From: Amyelois transitella
Taxonomy: Eukaryota > Arthropoda > Insecta > Lepidoptera > Pyralidae
DNA length: 64,000 nt
Assembly (NCBI RefSeq): GCF_032362555.1
Contig: NC_083529.1
Coordinates: forward strand, 62,001 to 126,000
Direction of reading: 5' to 3'
In this document: positions 11,301 to 22,084 of the stretch, one piece after another
Numbering within the stretch: position 1 is the first letter of the stretch
Layout of the letters: every line of letters starts with the position of its first letter
Made by a program: the position numbers and the translations under genes
The notes under the pieces: generated by a model
What the model saw: the letters and a program-made list of their open reading frames with translations, nothing else
Database searches by the model: none
Told to the model about the DNA's origin: nothing

Positions 11301-14300
11301 AAAATTTCAAAATAACATTTGGAATTCCCGCTTATTAAAAAAGTTAAAATTAAGTAGTGATGCATGCAACCAAATGCATAAACAACTTTTCTGAAAAAAA
11401 ATTACGCATTCATTCATTATCAAACGAATCATGTTGCAGATAAGATTTATATTTCGATAAAGCTACCTCAAGATAAATAAAAATAAAACATTGACCAACA
11501 TCACATTACCTGATAGAACCTCTCCCACACTGGTCTCATAGTACCCTCCTTTTTCCCGTCGGCTCCGTATCCGTTTTGCTCTGTGTTGTGCTGCTCTGTG
11601 ATCAGCAGGTCCTCGCACTCCATGCGGCCCGGACGTTGAAATCGAGGGCCTATGATACCTGTACCAATAAACCAGCCTATCAGCACTGAAACACCTACAG
11701 CTACATACATACATCCATATAATATCGTCAATATCTCTTGCAGGGTGCGCCTTTGGCCTTCATTCCGATTGGGTAAGATATGTTTTTAGATGAAACGACC
11801 ACAGAACACAGGCAGCGATCGTCCATCCCGTCTGACTTCCGCAACTTTTGAAAGGAAACCTTTTGTTATTTAACCCATTTTGGCGAAGCTTGACAAGGCA
11901 ATATGTTCTAATGTCTACTCTCATTTTTATATCTTTGGTTATCTGAAGTGATAGAAAACTGGAGAAAAAAAGACAGCAATGTGTTGTCAATCAATGTTAT
12001 CGACAATGTAAGTGGATAAAGGCAGGGTAATTTTACTTACCCATTATAACGGCGTCAGTCTCAATCCCCTCGGTCATGACAATGCCCTTATTCTTCCTGT
12101 GACCGTCGTTGATGCAGACGGTGCGGCCGCTGACGGCCAGCAAGGCGGACAGCTTGAGCTCGTCGTAACTCAGGCACTGCGACAGAACTAACGGCGGCGT
12201 CTCGCGGTCTGTACCGATGTCCTCCCAGCCGCCCGTGCTGGGGAAAACAAATATTGTTATTTGGCTGGAAGAGATTGCTTAGCGATAAGTCCAGCTTTGC
12301 TCAATATATTTTTTATGTATGTTTCGACTAGGTTTATATTGTATTTTTTACATATTATAACGACATTTTTCCATGAATAATAAATTTTCGGAACCGTAAA
12401 TTGAAAAAGAATGAAAGAGATAGATAGAAATTTGAGTGAGAGAAGGACAGCCATATACTAGATGCGCACCCCACCACCACCCACGGCTCTACCGACCTTC
12501 CGGTGATCGTCGCCGAGTCATGTCGGAGTGCGCTGCTAGAGCGTTTGCCTAACAGCGCACCCTTTCTTGACTCCCTACAAAATCTTATTAGTGCCATTTA
12601 GTTGTGTGTTAGTCACCGCCTATTCTAAGAGCGGCTGACGTGACGATACACGTTCCGCCTTGCGTAGCCGAGAATCGTGGGCATCAGCTGACAGACATCA
12701 TGTTTCTGCATTATGGCTGATAATTTGAAATCGCCAGATGAAATTAAATTTTTGTCTCACCTTTATCACACCGTGAGGAAACCTGCACATTCAGGATGAT
12801 GACTGATTGATCCAATATGGGTTAGGCAAAGGTTGCGGAGGTCAGACGGTAGTCGCTTCGTGTAAAAACCTGACTCACCCAATCCAGGATCCATGGTTAA
12901 AGGCATACCCTGGTCTCCTCTCCCGAGTGGTGAGGCTGCAACCGGTACAAGGCAGGAGGAAGAAGAAAAAAGTCACCCTCTCTCCCCGGAGAGCAGCACC
13001 CACACGTCCTGCTTCTTCATGAAGACGAGTGCGCGCCGCGCCAGCAGCCGGTCGAGCAGGCCCGCCAGCGACAGGGCGCCGTACAGGGCGCGCTCCACCG
13101 ATGACCCGTGCTTCCTACAGAGTCATACACAAAAACATATATATAGTCAGGGCAATATCCCTTGCGGGGTAGACAGAGCCAACAGTCTTGATAAAACTGA
13201 AATGCAACGTTCAGCTGTATTGAATTGAGTTTCAAATTGTGACAGGTCACTAGCCCATCTTCTACTCGGAAGTGTCAAATTTAAGGGTTCAACTTATATC
13301 CCGGGTACCTTATTACCCTTTACCCGAGGGTTTTCTTTCGTGGGAATCCAGAAAAAAAAGTAACCTGTGTTTCACAGACAAGATTTCGTATTTATAATGT
13401 GCCTAGGATGACTTCCATACTTCAAAAGTTTATTCAAAGATTATTTTCTATCCTCCACTTGAACTCAAATGTGTTAATTATTACGGATAACACACACATT
13501 AAAGTTTTCGGAGAGGAAATCCTTTCTACGGTCTGCCTGCCGGATCTTCGGGAGAGTGTGGGGCTCCTGCATCTGGTGTGCCAGCCTACCCACTGAGACC
13601 CCGGTGCGCCCTTCTTGCCATTTTGAAGACATTGAGGGAGCGCGAGGTCTTACCGCTTGTGCAAGAGAAATTCCGCCATTAAGAACAGGGTCCGCTCGTG
13701 CAGCACGGGGTAGGTGGAGCGGATGTTGCAAGTCAGATGCTCCTCGGGCACGCGGGTGCGAAGTTGACAGCATCTGAAAGCAAAATTATATCAATAAATA
13801 AAATGAGTGTTCGATAAATATAAGATAGGCTCGTCAGCGCCAAATATTCACAATGTAAAGGTGACGTTTATCCAAAATGCTTCTTTTTTACCTGACGGAG
13901 TCAATCGGGAAGCGCGCCGGGAAATCCTTGCTCCTGGCGATGACGTCATTCACGTCGCCTTGAGGCTGCGGCGGGGACAGCGCTGCGCACTCCCGCAGGA
14001 GCGCCTCCACGCCGTCCTCGGCGTCGGTAACGGAGGGCAGCTCCCATCGCAAGCCCTTGTGCCTGAAAGCACGCAGTTGTTTGCATTAAATAACTCCTTC
14101 GGCGTTGGGTATGGGGTCGATAAAAAACTATAGGTTTTTAGAAACTTATTTATTTAAACTTGTAAAATTTCGCGAATAATATTATTATGAGTCTGGAGAA
14201 GAACATAACATAAGGTACCGTTCAGCCCGGTAAAAAAATATAGTTCCCGTGGGATTTGCGAAAAACCTATATTCTGTAGTAAAAGGTAAAAGCAAATTAT

Positions 14301-14702
14301 GTTTATAAAAAACGCAAGATTTTAATTTCATCTGATTGTATTTATAGGTACTTACTTATGTTATCAAAATGAAAAATCTAACTTACCAAGTGCCGTGAGG
14401 TGAGCGTTACCGATATAAGAATAGGACCACTCCATCTCTTCCCACAGATGTCGTAAAGGCGACTACGGGATAGGATTATAAACTTGGGATTCTTCTTTCA
14501 GGTGCTGAGCTAGCAAACAGTCACTATTTGAATCTCAATTCTATCATTAAGTCTATCAGCTGAACGTGGCCTATCAGTTTTTCAAGACTGCTGGCTCTGT
14601 CTACACCGCAAGAAATATAGACGTGATCATATGAATGAATGAATGAACTTACCAAGCAATATTTTTGAGCTTGGAGATAACATCATCGCTTCTGTCTGCC
14701 AT
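8313..14702 (-). CDS. Uncharacterised conserved 471-residue protein, 10 exons
   Basis: Coding exons in 5'-to-3' order: 14653-14702, 13892-14062, 13654-13773, 12977-13114, 12041-12237, 11510-11658, 10805-11036, 10251-10400, 8922-9002, 8313-8440. All borders are GT/AG, the phases fit, and the total is 1416 nt with no internal stop. The start MADRSDDVISKL and the end DGNAHPGNEFW are both in the window. No signal peptide or membrane segment is seen, so the protein is probably intracellular. Notable blocks are VCINDGHRKNKGIVMTEGIE, ECEDLLITEQ and GAGLGVWKISPHQQELF. I do not recognise the fold securely; a DUF4804-type family is possible from memory only. Exons are GC-rich (about 65-70%) against AT-rich introns full of repeats. 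The gene structure is firm; the function is unknown. Confidence 0.88.
9160..9486 (-). mobile_element. MITE, inverted relative of 15056-15401
   Basis: Lies in the intron between coding exons 8 and 9 of the 10-exon gene. It reads as the reverse complement of 15056-15401 over its whole length, with one terminal repeat (tcaatccacctattccgatc) intact and the other shortened. Confidence 0.8.
9814..9918 (+). CDS. Short ORF with gene-like start, doubtful
   Basis: A 34-codon plus-strand ORF (starts MEKDYVKADNTNMPRV) inside an intron of the minus-strand 10-exon gene. The N-terminus resembles the starts of some multicopy lepidopteran proteins, and a possible donor (TTAG|gttag) follows codon 20. The 9670-9735 upstream sequence has several TGACA motifs. 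It may be a first exon or a transposon-derived fragment. No further exon was found. Confidence 0.25.
   Translation: MEKDYVKADNTNMPRVDSLRLETCLSFEKFLCKI
10116..10206 (+). repeat. Dispersed repeat family P
   Basis: The core tgcagtgtagtttgttccgc and cgcttt(c)gaagcgg also occur in reverse at 40886-40974 and 47528-47606. The unit is short and contains an imperfect inverted repeat (ccgccgctgc...gcggtag). The class is unknown. Confidence 0.65.
10676..10765. repeat. Perfect 45-bp tandem duplication
   Basis: Two exact head-to-tail copies (10676-10720 and 10721-10765) of a unit starting aaaagttgagcgaattttt. It lies in an intron of the 10-exon gene, 40 bases from exon 10805-11036. Confidence 0.9.
11070..11265 (+). 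repeat. Family S SINE-like copy, 5' truncated
   Basis: Runs from ctctttcccgtagatgtcg to tctactctgtaaagacgtg in plus orientation. It is in an intron of the 10-exon gene, 34 bases from the exon ending at 11036. Confidence 0.8.
12766..12960. repeat. Probable tRNA-derived SINE body fragment
   Basis: Contains caccgtgaggaaacctgcac and the segment around gcaaaggttgcgg, a text seen in many lepidopteran SINE copies (from memory). Similar text occurs at 41960-42075. It lies in the intron between exons 4 and 5 of the 10-exon gene. Confidence 0.5.
13137..13262 (-). repeat. Family S fragment
   Basis: Minus-strand 3' half of family S (cttgcggggtagacagagcc onward) within an intron of the 10-exon gene, starting 22 bases from exon 12977-13114. 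Confidence 0.8.
14418..14644 (+). repeat. Family S copy abutting a splice donor
   Basis: Nearly complete copy, from agaataggaccactccatct to an acgtgatcatatgaatgaat tail. Its degenerate tail ends where the minus-strand splice donor (gtaagttc, 14645-14652) of coding exon 1 of the 10-exon gene begins. Confidence 0.85.
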
Positions 14703-15055
14703 ATTTATAATTTAGTAGATGTTTGTTTTTATTATTTCTCAGTCGTATGCGTGTCCAGACACCTTACACAAATTTTGTCCTTTTGTGCGCGTTCTCGGCC
14801 GGGCAGTTCCCTAGAACTGGAGATACATATTCTAAGAAACCTTATACATTATAATAGATTTGAGTAAGCAAGATGAGGCCTATGGTGGTGAACGCAAGCT
14901 CAAATAATGCCTCCTCACTCTTGCCTTGGAAATCCCCAAGTTGTATGTATCGCGGAAGAGATGCAGCGAGGGAATTCTAAATGTGCAGAAACAGGCCTAT
15001 GGCCCAACTTATTTACTCGATGCCTGTTAGCATGCCTCCGTTGTCTGTCCTTATC
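14703..15055. other. Upstream region of the 10-exon gene
   Basis: The 5' UTR and promoter of the minus-strand gene should lie here. No TATA box or other element can be assigned with confidence. Confidence 0.4.
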
Positions 15056-15401
15056 AGCAGAGATCGGAATAGGTAGATTGATTTTATGTACTTGCATCAT
15101 GAATTACCATAGAAAGCATAACATGGATAAGCCTCTTTTCCGGGATTCCATTTCAGTACTTACACTTACAGTAAACTACATTGTCCGCGGGTAACATAGG
15201 ACTACAATTTACGTGAACGAAGTCGGGGGAAAACAGCTACCACTAATATATTCTTCATCCCGCTTGTAAAAATTCCGGAAAAAATCTTATTAATTTACAA
15301 ATCCCGCAATCCCGGAGGCATGTCCAAGTCCATATTAATATATACGTTTCAGTTCATTGACCCCAATTCAATCATTCAATCTACCTATTCCGATCTCTGC
15401 T
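15056..15401 (+). mobile_element. MITE with perfect 26-bp TIRs
   Basis: The ends 15056-15081 and 15376-15401 are exact inverted repeats (agcagagatcggaatagg...). Both flanks carry tatc (15052-15055 and 15402-15405), a possible 4-bp target duplication. There is no coding capacity. The whole unit is repeated in reverse at 9160-9486. Confidence 0.85.
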
Positions 15402-15734
15402 TATCAGTGTTTGCCTATAAAAGGTCACTATGTCAAAAGCTCTGTTCCTTATTTTAAAGCCAAAATACCTACCTAAGTACTTAGACCGCAAATAAATGAA
15501 TAAGCAAGTTCTCACTCGAGTTATTCTTAGAAGAAATGTTATTTATGTAATTTTCATGTTACTATTGTGTAATTACTTGTACACGATAGTAATTTGTATT
15601 CCATATGAAATTGTAAATCGTGTGTAGCAACTCAAATAAATGAATTAACTATCTATCTATCTAATTACAAATGTATTTTATGAATCAAATTAATTTGTGG
15701 TTTAACTTGCCGTTATTTATATTTTACTTTGTTA

Positions 15735-15832
15735 CATACATATAATCACGTCTATATATATACGTCATATTGTTGCGAGGTAGACAGAGCCAAAAGTCTT
15801 GAAAAGACTGATAGGCCACGTTCAGCTAATTT
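15735..15832 (-). repeat. Family S fragment
   Basis: Minus-strand 3' portion (gaggtagacagagccaaaag, cttgaaaagactgataggcc). Confidence 0.8.
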
Positions 15833-16004
15833 AATCTTGAAGCCGGATCGGCTTTAACTTGGGAATTCCAAGACTCTTTCCCTTTATTTACGTCATTGTA
15901 CTCGAAGCAATCGGTAGATACACCGAAATGTGGAGTCGGTCGCCCGATGACTACGTAGGTACCTACCTATAACATTACACGTTATTATTTTTACGTATTA
16001 TAAC

Positions 16005-16069
16005 AAAATGTAAGTATGTCAATAAAAAAAATAATAAATATTATTTATTGACATAGGTACTTACATTTT
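16005..16069. repeat. Long inverted repeat (hairpin)
   Basis: Left arm 16005-16026 and right arm 16044-16069 pair over 22 bases except for a 4-base bulge. The loop is AT-only. Confidence 0.85.
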
Positions 16070-16084
16070 ATCATTTTATAAAGC

Positions 16085-16145
16085 ACTAGCGACCCGCCCC
16101 GGCTTCGCACGGATGCACAGCCGATACCAAATATATCTCTATTAG
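16085..16145 (+). repeat. Dispersed element fragment (cccggcttcgcacgg type)
   Basis: The text ctagcgacccgccccggctt is a very common insect repeat end (memory) and recurs at 39238-39425. Confidence 0.6.
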
Positions 16146-16782
16146 AACTAATTAAAGGACTGCCCGCAAAGCGGCTAACTAAGTCTTGCTCCCGGCAAAA
16201 GTGTCACTTCTGCCTGCAGTCCCGGGCCCTGCAGCAGAAATCGTAATATTTTAATTTCACCACAACTTCAAAACCAAACGTCCAATTTTAATCATTCAAA
16301 GACCAAATATTATCTACATAAACTGTACTTATTGATGAAATTATTTATTTTGATAAGGATTAATAGCATGAGTAAAAAAAACGCGTTTAAATGTACTTAG
16401 ACCAAAAAAAGTTCAAGATTTTTAAATAAAAATGTGGTTGTTGTGCCTCACTCGACATAGATAGGTATAGTGTGTCGCGGACTTTTTTGTAGATATTTCT
16501 CTATCTACAATAATTAATTAAAACATTTTATGATTCTATCTATAAGTAACGTTTTGGTTGATTTTTTTCAGTTTGTGTCCGAAAAATCCAAATATATTAC
16601 GGAACCCTATTTTTTTCCAAAATAAAATATAGTCTATGTTACTCGTGGATAATGTAGCTTTCGAATGGTGAAAGAATTTTTAAAATCGTTCCCGTAGTTT
16701 TTGAGCCTATTCATTACAACCAAACAAACAAAGTTTTCCTCTTTATAATATTAGTGTAGATTAAATATATTTTAACATATCT

Positions 16783-16962
16783 TACGACCACTCCATCTGT
16801 ACCATGGATGTCAAAAAGGGCGACTAAGGGATAGGCTAATAAACTGGGGATTCTTGTAGGCGATGGGCTGGCAAACTATCACTATTTGATTTTAAACAGC
16901 TAAACGTGGCCTTTCAGTCTTTTCAAGACTGTTGGCTCTGTCTACCCCGCAAGGGATATATG
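16783..16962 (+). repeat. Family S copy
   Basis: Plus-oriented, from gaccactccatctgtaccat to taccccgcaagggatata. The head is missing. Confidence 0.85.
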
Positions 16963-17495
16963 TAGAAATCATAATATCTAATCTTCCGAATTATTAGTAT
17001 AAATTAAATGCAGCACTGCGTGATCAAAATCCCGTATTCTCAATACCTATTTGATGAAAAAATTTGACATCCTCTCTGCACCTGCCTACGTACCTATCTT
17101 ACGTCATACATTGGCAGTTGAATTGGAACTGGATAAAACAGAAATATGAACACAGAGTTACCCATTCATTCGCAACTAAACGATAAGATAATTTGAGATA
17201 CCTTATAGTAAATAACACACGCGAATCCGATAAAACCTGCTTGACGTCCGCACTGTAGCGGTTATAGAAACTAACTGACTCATCGTTTTCGCAAAGCAAA
17301 ACCTATCAGTTTTGCATTTACACGGAATTGACGATAATACGTCAACAACATAAGTAGCATGGCGCTATCTCTCGGTCTTGTTTCGACTTGTTAGGTTTTA
17401 AACAATGGTTTATGTAAATAGAATAAATGTTCAGCCGAGTCGAGAGCAATAGCCTAATGTTTTTGATACTAACGCAGAAACAGTATATTACAGCC

Positions 17496-17838
17496 GTCCA
17501 GTTGGTAGCGGTCTTTTAGTCCGGCCGAAGCTGCTGGCTCTGTCTTTCCCATAAAAGACAAAGACATGATATACATATATGTATTATTAATTGCCGTGTG
17601 GTTAACGGCACTTTAGATAACGACCACTATATATTTCCAATGGATGTCGTAAAAAGGGACTAAGAAAAGACCCATTAGCTTGGGATTCATCTTGTAGGCG
17701 ATGGGCTAGCAACCTGTCACTATTTGAATCTCAATTCCATCAGTTAGCCATACAGCTAAACGTGGCCTTTCAGTCTTTTCAAGATTGTTGGCTCTGTCTA
17801 CTCTGCATAGGGTACACACATGATTATATCTATGTATG
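17496..17838 (+). repeat. Family S fragment followed by a near-full copy
   Basis: 17496-17582 is a diverged 3' piece (ctggctctgtctttccc). 17591-17838 is a long copy starting at the head motif ttgccgtgtggtt and ending with cacacatgattat. Confidence 0.8.
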
Positions 17839-18744
17839 AATCTATATATCTAGTAGGTATGCAGACGTCGCTTACGGATTGACTGATCTGATTTCACTAG
17901 AGCCTGAAAAAGAAACTGAAATTTCAGTACCTAATAATTTTTGGCATCCCGTCCAATTAAAAGGTCTACCTAGTGATGTGTCAATGTGCGAACTAGTGCG
18001 GAGTCACACTTTAATCTTTTTATCGCTTGCGTATTTCAACAGCGGACGATAAGCAAACTTTTCGTTAATCAAATCGGGATAATTATCTTCATGGTTACAG
18101 TAAAGGTTTACATACACACCTGTTCCCCACAGAGTGAGGTAGGCTATGAAGTACCACTTGCTATGATACTAAGAGATGTTTATTGTGTCCTGTTCCTAGG
18201 CAGGTACACACCGAAGAACACATATTTTTCTTTCATAGGTACATTTCAGAACAAGCTCATAGCTACAAATTATTTAAAAAAATCGCATTAAGATTGATTA
18301 CCTTTTTTAAAATATCTAATCATATAGACAGACAGATCATCTGTTTATCCGTTTTCCGGAGAGTAAGAACGAGCTGGTGTCGCAACAATTAAGTTGGTAA
18401 GTTACAATACTATTCAAGTATCGCTAAGTTAGTATTTCATAAACTAACACAAGTTTATGTTACTCAATCTGTGTATTTAGTCTGGGATAAATTTATTCAA
18501 CGATATTTTATTAGTTACTGTGTCGCAACTCTCAGGATACATCTATATTTAGAGGATCTGTTGAAGCAACACAGATATATCCTACGAGTTGCGACAAGGT
18601 AACTAACAAATGATACAGCATGTTAATGAGGTTTTGACGTAACAGCAGACAACAGGTCCGGGCCTCCCCACGCGCACTAACTCGCTTTCACCGCAGTCGT
18701 TCGGAACCCTCAGCGGAGCCCTACCGTTTGCTAAACCGCTCAAT

Positions 18745-20868
18745 ATGAAGAGCTTCATAATTTTGCTCGTTGCGGTAAGATTTTTTAACTAATCGTAATT
18801 CTAATGAATTAAAAATTTAGATAAAATGTTTTAGTGAACGTTATTGTAAAGCAGTGTGTGTTAGGGTCTAGTTTCTGGTTGAGTTATGAAGTGTGTTATT
18901 TGTGTTGTTTTAAAATAAGTGGATTTAAGTTTGTGGAATTAATTATGCGTCAAGATTGTTGTACTTATTTGATTTTATTATAAGTTCTCGCACAAAAGTA
19001 GAAAGATAATTTCATTACTTAATTCATGATGGAGATCACGTATAAATCTGTGACGACATCTTTAGGCCACAAGTGACAACAATGAATCATGTAATAGTAT
19101 CAGTCAAAAACAGCGAATAGTCTAAATCCCGCAAGCAACGATTACTCGGATTGGAGTATACCTATACAACCTCCGACACATCATCGTCGGAGCATCCCAG
19201 GCATAACATCTAGCCTGGCGGAAGATATTCCCTTTCGAGCGGTCGAGCCCGAACTATCGCTCCTGCTACAAATCATTAATATTAGAATTGTTAGGCCACT
19301 CATCGCAAGATGGCGCTACTGATTAAAATGTCCAGTCTGTTGAACTAGAAATCCTTTATTAATCGGAGTGGAAGATTGACAAGAGTCTTAAAAATACTAG
19401 GCAAAGCTAAGTTATCAAGCTACCCGATGGTCCTTACTCGAATGTTGTTTCTTCTTTTATTTCGATTCTTTAAGATCTTGTGGAAATCTGATTGTGATCA
19501 ATTTGCTTTCCGATGCATCAGAATTTTATCGATAATACTAAATATGATTTTGTACTGTCAAAGTTAACTGTTGAAGGCATTATCTATTTATTTGGTGGTC
19601 TTTGGACCAACATTATGTCGTGAAGCAGTAAAGTTATACACCAGAGGATGAGTGACCTGAAAAAATGTTTGTGGTTCAAGGAAAATGGATGATGATGCCA
19701 ATTACATTTTATCGCTATTTCATAAAGAAGATGCTGAACTAAACTTTATCTCGTTTTCAGATGCTGGTTTTCCTGGCGACTGTCGGCGTGACACAGAGCA
19801 CAGTAGCCCAGCCCAGAGCACCCAACTTTCAGTATTTCGAGAGGCATGTGTACATACTTATTCCACCGCAACCTTAGAAATTGGAATAATTGGACTAAAA
19901 GTATTTCTATGATAGAAAGAAACCTATGCATATTCCCAAAAAAAAATCTTGCTCTTATCAATCTTTGCTTGTTTAACAAGTGTCAGATCACCTGATGCTG
20001 CACACGTTGGGAGCCAGATTCTTGTCTAAATCGCTTACCTGTCGTCAGACCTTCAAACTTTGATTTTTTAATGTCATAAAATACTTATCAAATACTATTT
20101 TAAAGCCTATTCACGGCTTTAGGCTATATAACATCACACTGCAACTATAAGGAGCAAAGAAATAATGGAATATGTGAAAAAACCGGGGTAAATTATTCAT
20201 CCTTGAGGGATTCAATGATGCCCAAAATAACTATTCCACCCGGACGAAGTTGCGGGAAGAGCTATTTGTAATAATTTGTCTTGACTTTTACGATTTCTAA
20301 CTTGAGTCATTAGGTTGAACGCATTTAAAATATATTTTGATAATGTTCTTAGCACATAGCATTTCGATGATTTTTTGGATGAATGTAGTTAATTAAAAAA
20401 ACTATGTGCCGCATGGTTCCCGACCAATAGAAAAAGAAGAGGTTCATTTCATCTCTTTCCCATGGATGTCGTAAAAGGCGACTAGAAGGGATAGGCTTAT
20501 AAATTTGCCAATATTCTCTTTGAAGATGGGCTAGCAACCTGTGTATATGTATGTATGTAGTTAATAATCCGAGCTCAAACATAGTTTTGTCTCTAAAAAT
20601 TCCGACGGGAATTAGGAAATCTAGAATTTTAATTATTAAACGCGGGCAGAGCTGCAGTCAAATCTTGTATAAGTACAAACATTGTTGATGGTTGATGTTG
20701 CTTGTTCCACCTTCCTCGTCTTACAAACTAATAACAATTTATATTTACAGGCCAAACTACCGCTACCCGTACTACGACGAGAACGGCCGCGGGAAGCTGC
20801 TGTACGGCTACGGGGGAGCCGAGCTGTATCAATACAAGTCCTACTCGCCGCTCGAGGGCATACATTGA
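18745..20868 (+). CDS. Small secreted protein, 76 residues
   Basis: Coding exons 18745-18774, 19761-19843 and 20751-20868. The product starts MKSFIILLVAMLVFLATVG, a clear signal peptide probably cut near the TVAQ region. It continues with RAPNFQYFERPNYRYPYYDE and ends YSPLEGIH; the mature part is very rich in Tyr, Gly and Pro. The first intron carries a solo LTR (19049-19270). Intron 2 has a GC donor (AG|gcatgt) with a normal AG acceptor: a GT donor three codons further on would shift exon 3 out of the Tyr-rich frame. I recognise the type as an uncharacterised secreted insect protein, possibly a cuticle-associated or peptide-like product. The function is unknown. Confidence 0.82.
19049..19270 (+). 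mobile_element. Solo LTR, second copy
   Basis: Starts TGTGACGACATC and ends TCCTGCTACA, matching 7010-7264 with indels, including acaacctccgacac and ggcataaca. aatc flanks both ends (19045-19048 and 19271-19274). It sits in intron 1 of the 76-residue secreted-protein gene. Confidence 0.75.
20404..20559 (+). repeat. Family S copy, internally shortened
   Basis: Head gtgccgcatggttcccgacc, body tctttcccatggatgtcgt, ending in tatgtatgtatg. It lies in intron 2 of the secreted-protein gene. Confidence 0.85.
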
Positions 20869-21084
20869 CACGAACTCTCGACGCGAACCAATGTATAACA
20901 TGGATGCTACTCGTCGCTAGAGGGCGCTACTTTAAAATTTGTTTCTACTACTCGTTGCTAGAGGTCTCTGTTTAATAGTTCTGAAAAAAATATTTTAAAT
21001 ACTTGGTAATTATTGATTGCAAGCAAAAATAGATATTTTTATTGTCATTAACAATGTGGAACTGTTTTCGGTACTTATTTCTTG

Positions 21085-21090
21085 AATAAA
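21085..21090 (+). promoter_or_regulatory. Poly(A) signal
   Basis: AATAAA 217 bases after the stop of the 76-residue secreted-protein gene. Confidence 0.6.
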
Positions 21091-21409
21091 CAGTGATGGA
21101 TCTTGAAGATTTTTTATCACAGGTTTTTTAAAATAATTAGCATACTTTAGTTTTGTTGTGCAAAAAGCTAATTTGTAAGTAGGTAGTATAATTATTTGTT
21201 TCGAATTATTATGTGTTACGTTTCATTATAATTTGGCAGAGAGTGTATCTATCGTGGCATCTCTCTAGTTTGAATATTTTAGTTTGCGGCAACCAAATAG
21301 GTATTTTAGGGGAAAATTGTGGGTGTTGTGATATATAAACATAATACTAAGTTATATTTTTTTAATACATTTTATTATTTAATAATTAACACCTTTATTT
21401 TTATTTTCT

Positions 21410-21615
21410 AATAATCATCACACCTCCGTAACCATACCAAGCAAAGGGGTAGGCAGTTAAGTCCAGTAACTGCCTGCCTACATCTTTCCACGATCCCTGC
21501 AACGGCACCTAATCCATATTCAGCTTGTCGGTTTAGGGTACTCTTGACCTGACCAGAATATTTCTGATTTGATCCAGCAAGTTCTTGTAGGCTTTCCACT
21601 TTCAACGGTCGCATT
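21410..21615 (-). repeat. Diverged LINE 3' fragment
   Basis: The minus strand reads a degraded version of the LINE tail: gatcaaatcag, gtcaggtcaagagtaccc, gggatcgtggaaagatgtag, then aactgcctacccc. It is older than the copy at 33640. Confidence 0.7.
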
Positions 21616-22084
21616 TACAATCACTTTTGTAGAATCATATAACTTAAAAAAATATGACTGATGATAATTTATATTTATATGTGAAATAAATGACATTATC
21701 ATTACAGCATACAAACGCGTCTAACATCGAGACGCGAAAACCTTGAGAGGATACGTACATTATTTGCTTGTTGTTACTTCGCCTCTTCATTATACAACAT
21801 CGGCGCGCACGCCGGTTAGTTTCCCGCGGATATTAAGGATCTTAGCATCATTACCGATTTTGTGGCACCTTAAGTCTTATTCGCGAGTCGATTCTAATTT
21901 GATATATGAGATAAAATTTTATTAGATCCGTAGTTTAGTGAGCTACTGCTTTATCAGAGGCCACCAATAAGTGACATTTGCTGGTACTGGACACAGCGGA
22001 CAGAAAAAGAGGAACTTTGTGGAGGCGACACTCAGTATAACTTCAAGATACCCCCATTTAGTCAGCCTGTAATATATCTCAAGC

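Larger units (their letters stand above)
15402..18744. other. Repeat-rich intergenic region
   Basis: No exon was recognised. It holds family S pieces (15735-15832, 16783-16962, 17496-17582, 17591-17838), a (ctat)n-tailed fragment near 15540-15662, a hairpin at 16005-16069 and a dispersed repeat at 16085-16145. Ancient MITE-like text with cggaaccctattttttt lies at 16560-16760. The last ~100 bases form the 5' UTR of the secreted-protein gene. Confidence 0.6.

Noticed and set aside
20682-20975. 97-codon ORF over exon 3 of the secreted-protein gene
   Set aside because: Arg-rich shadow frame; the spliced Tyr-rich frame fits the signal-peptide exons.
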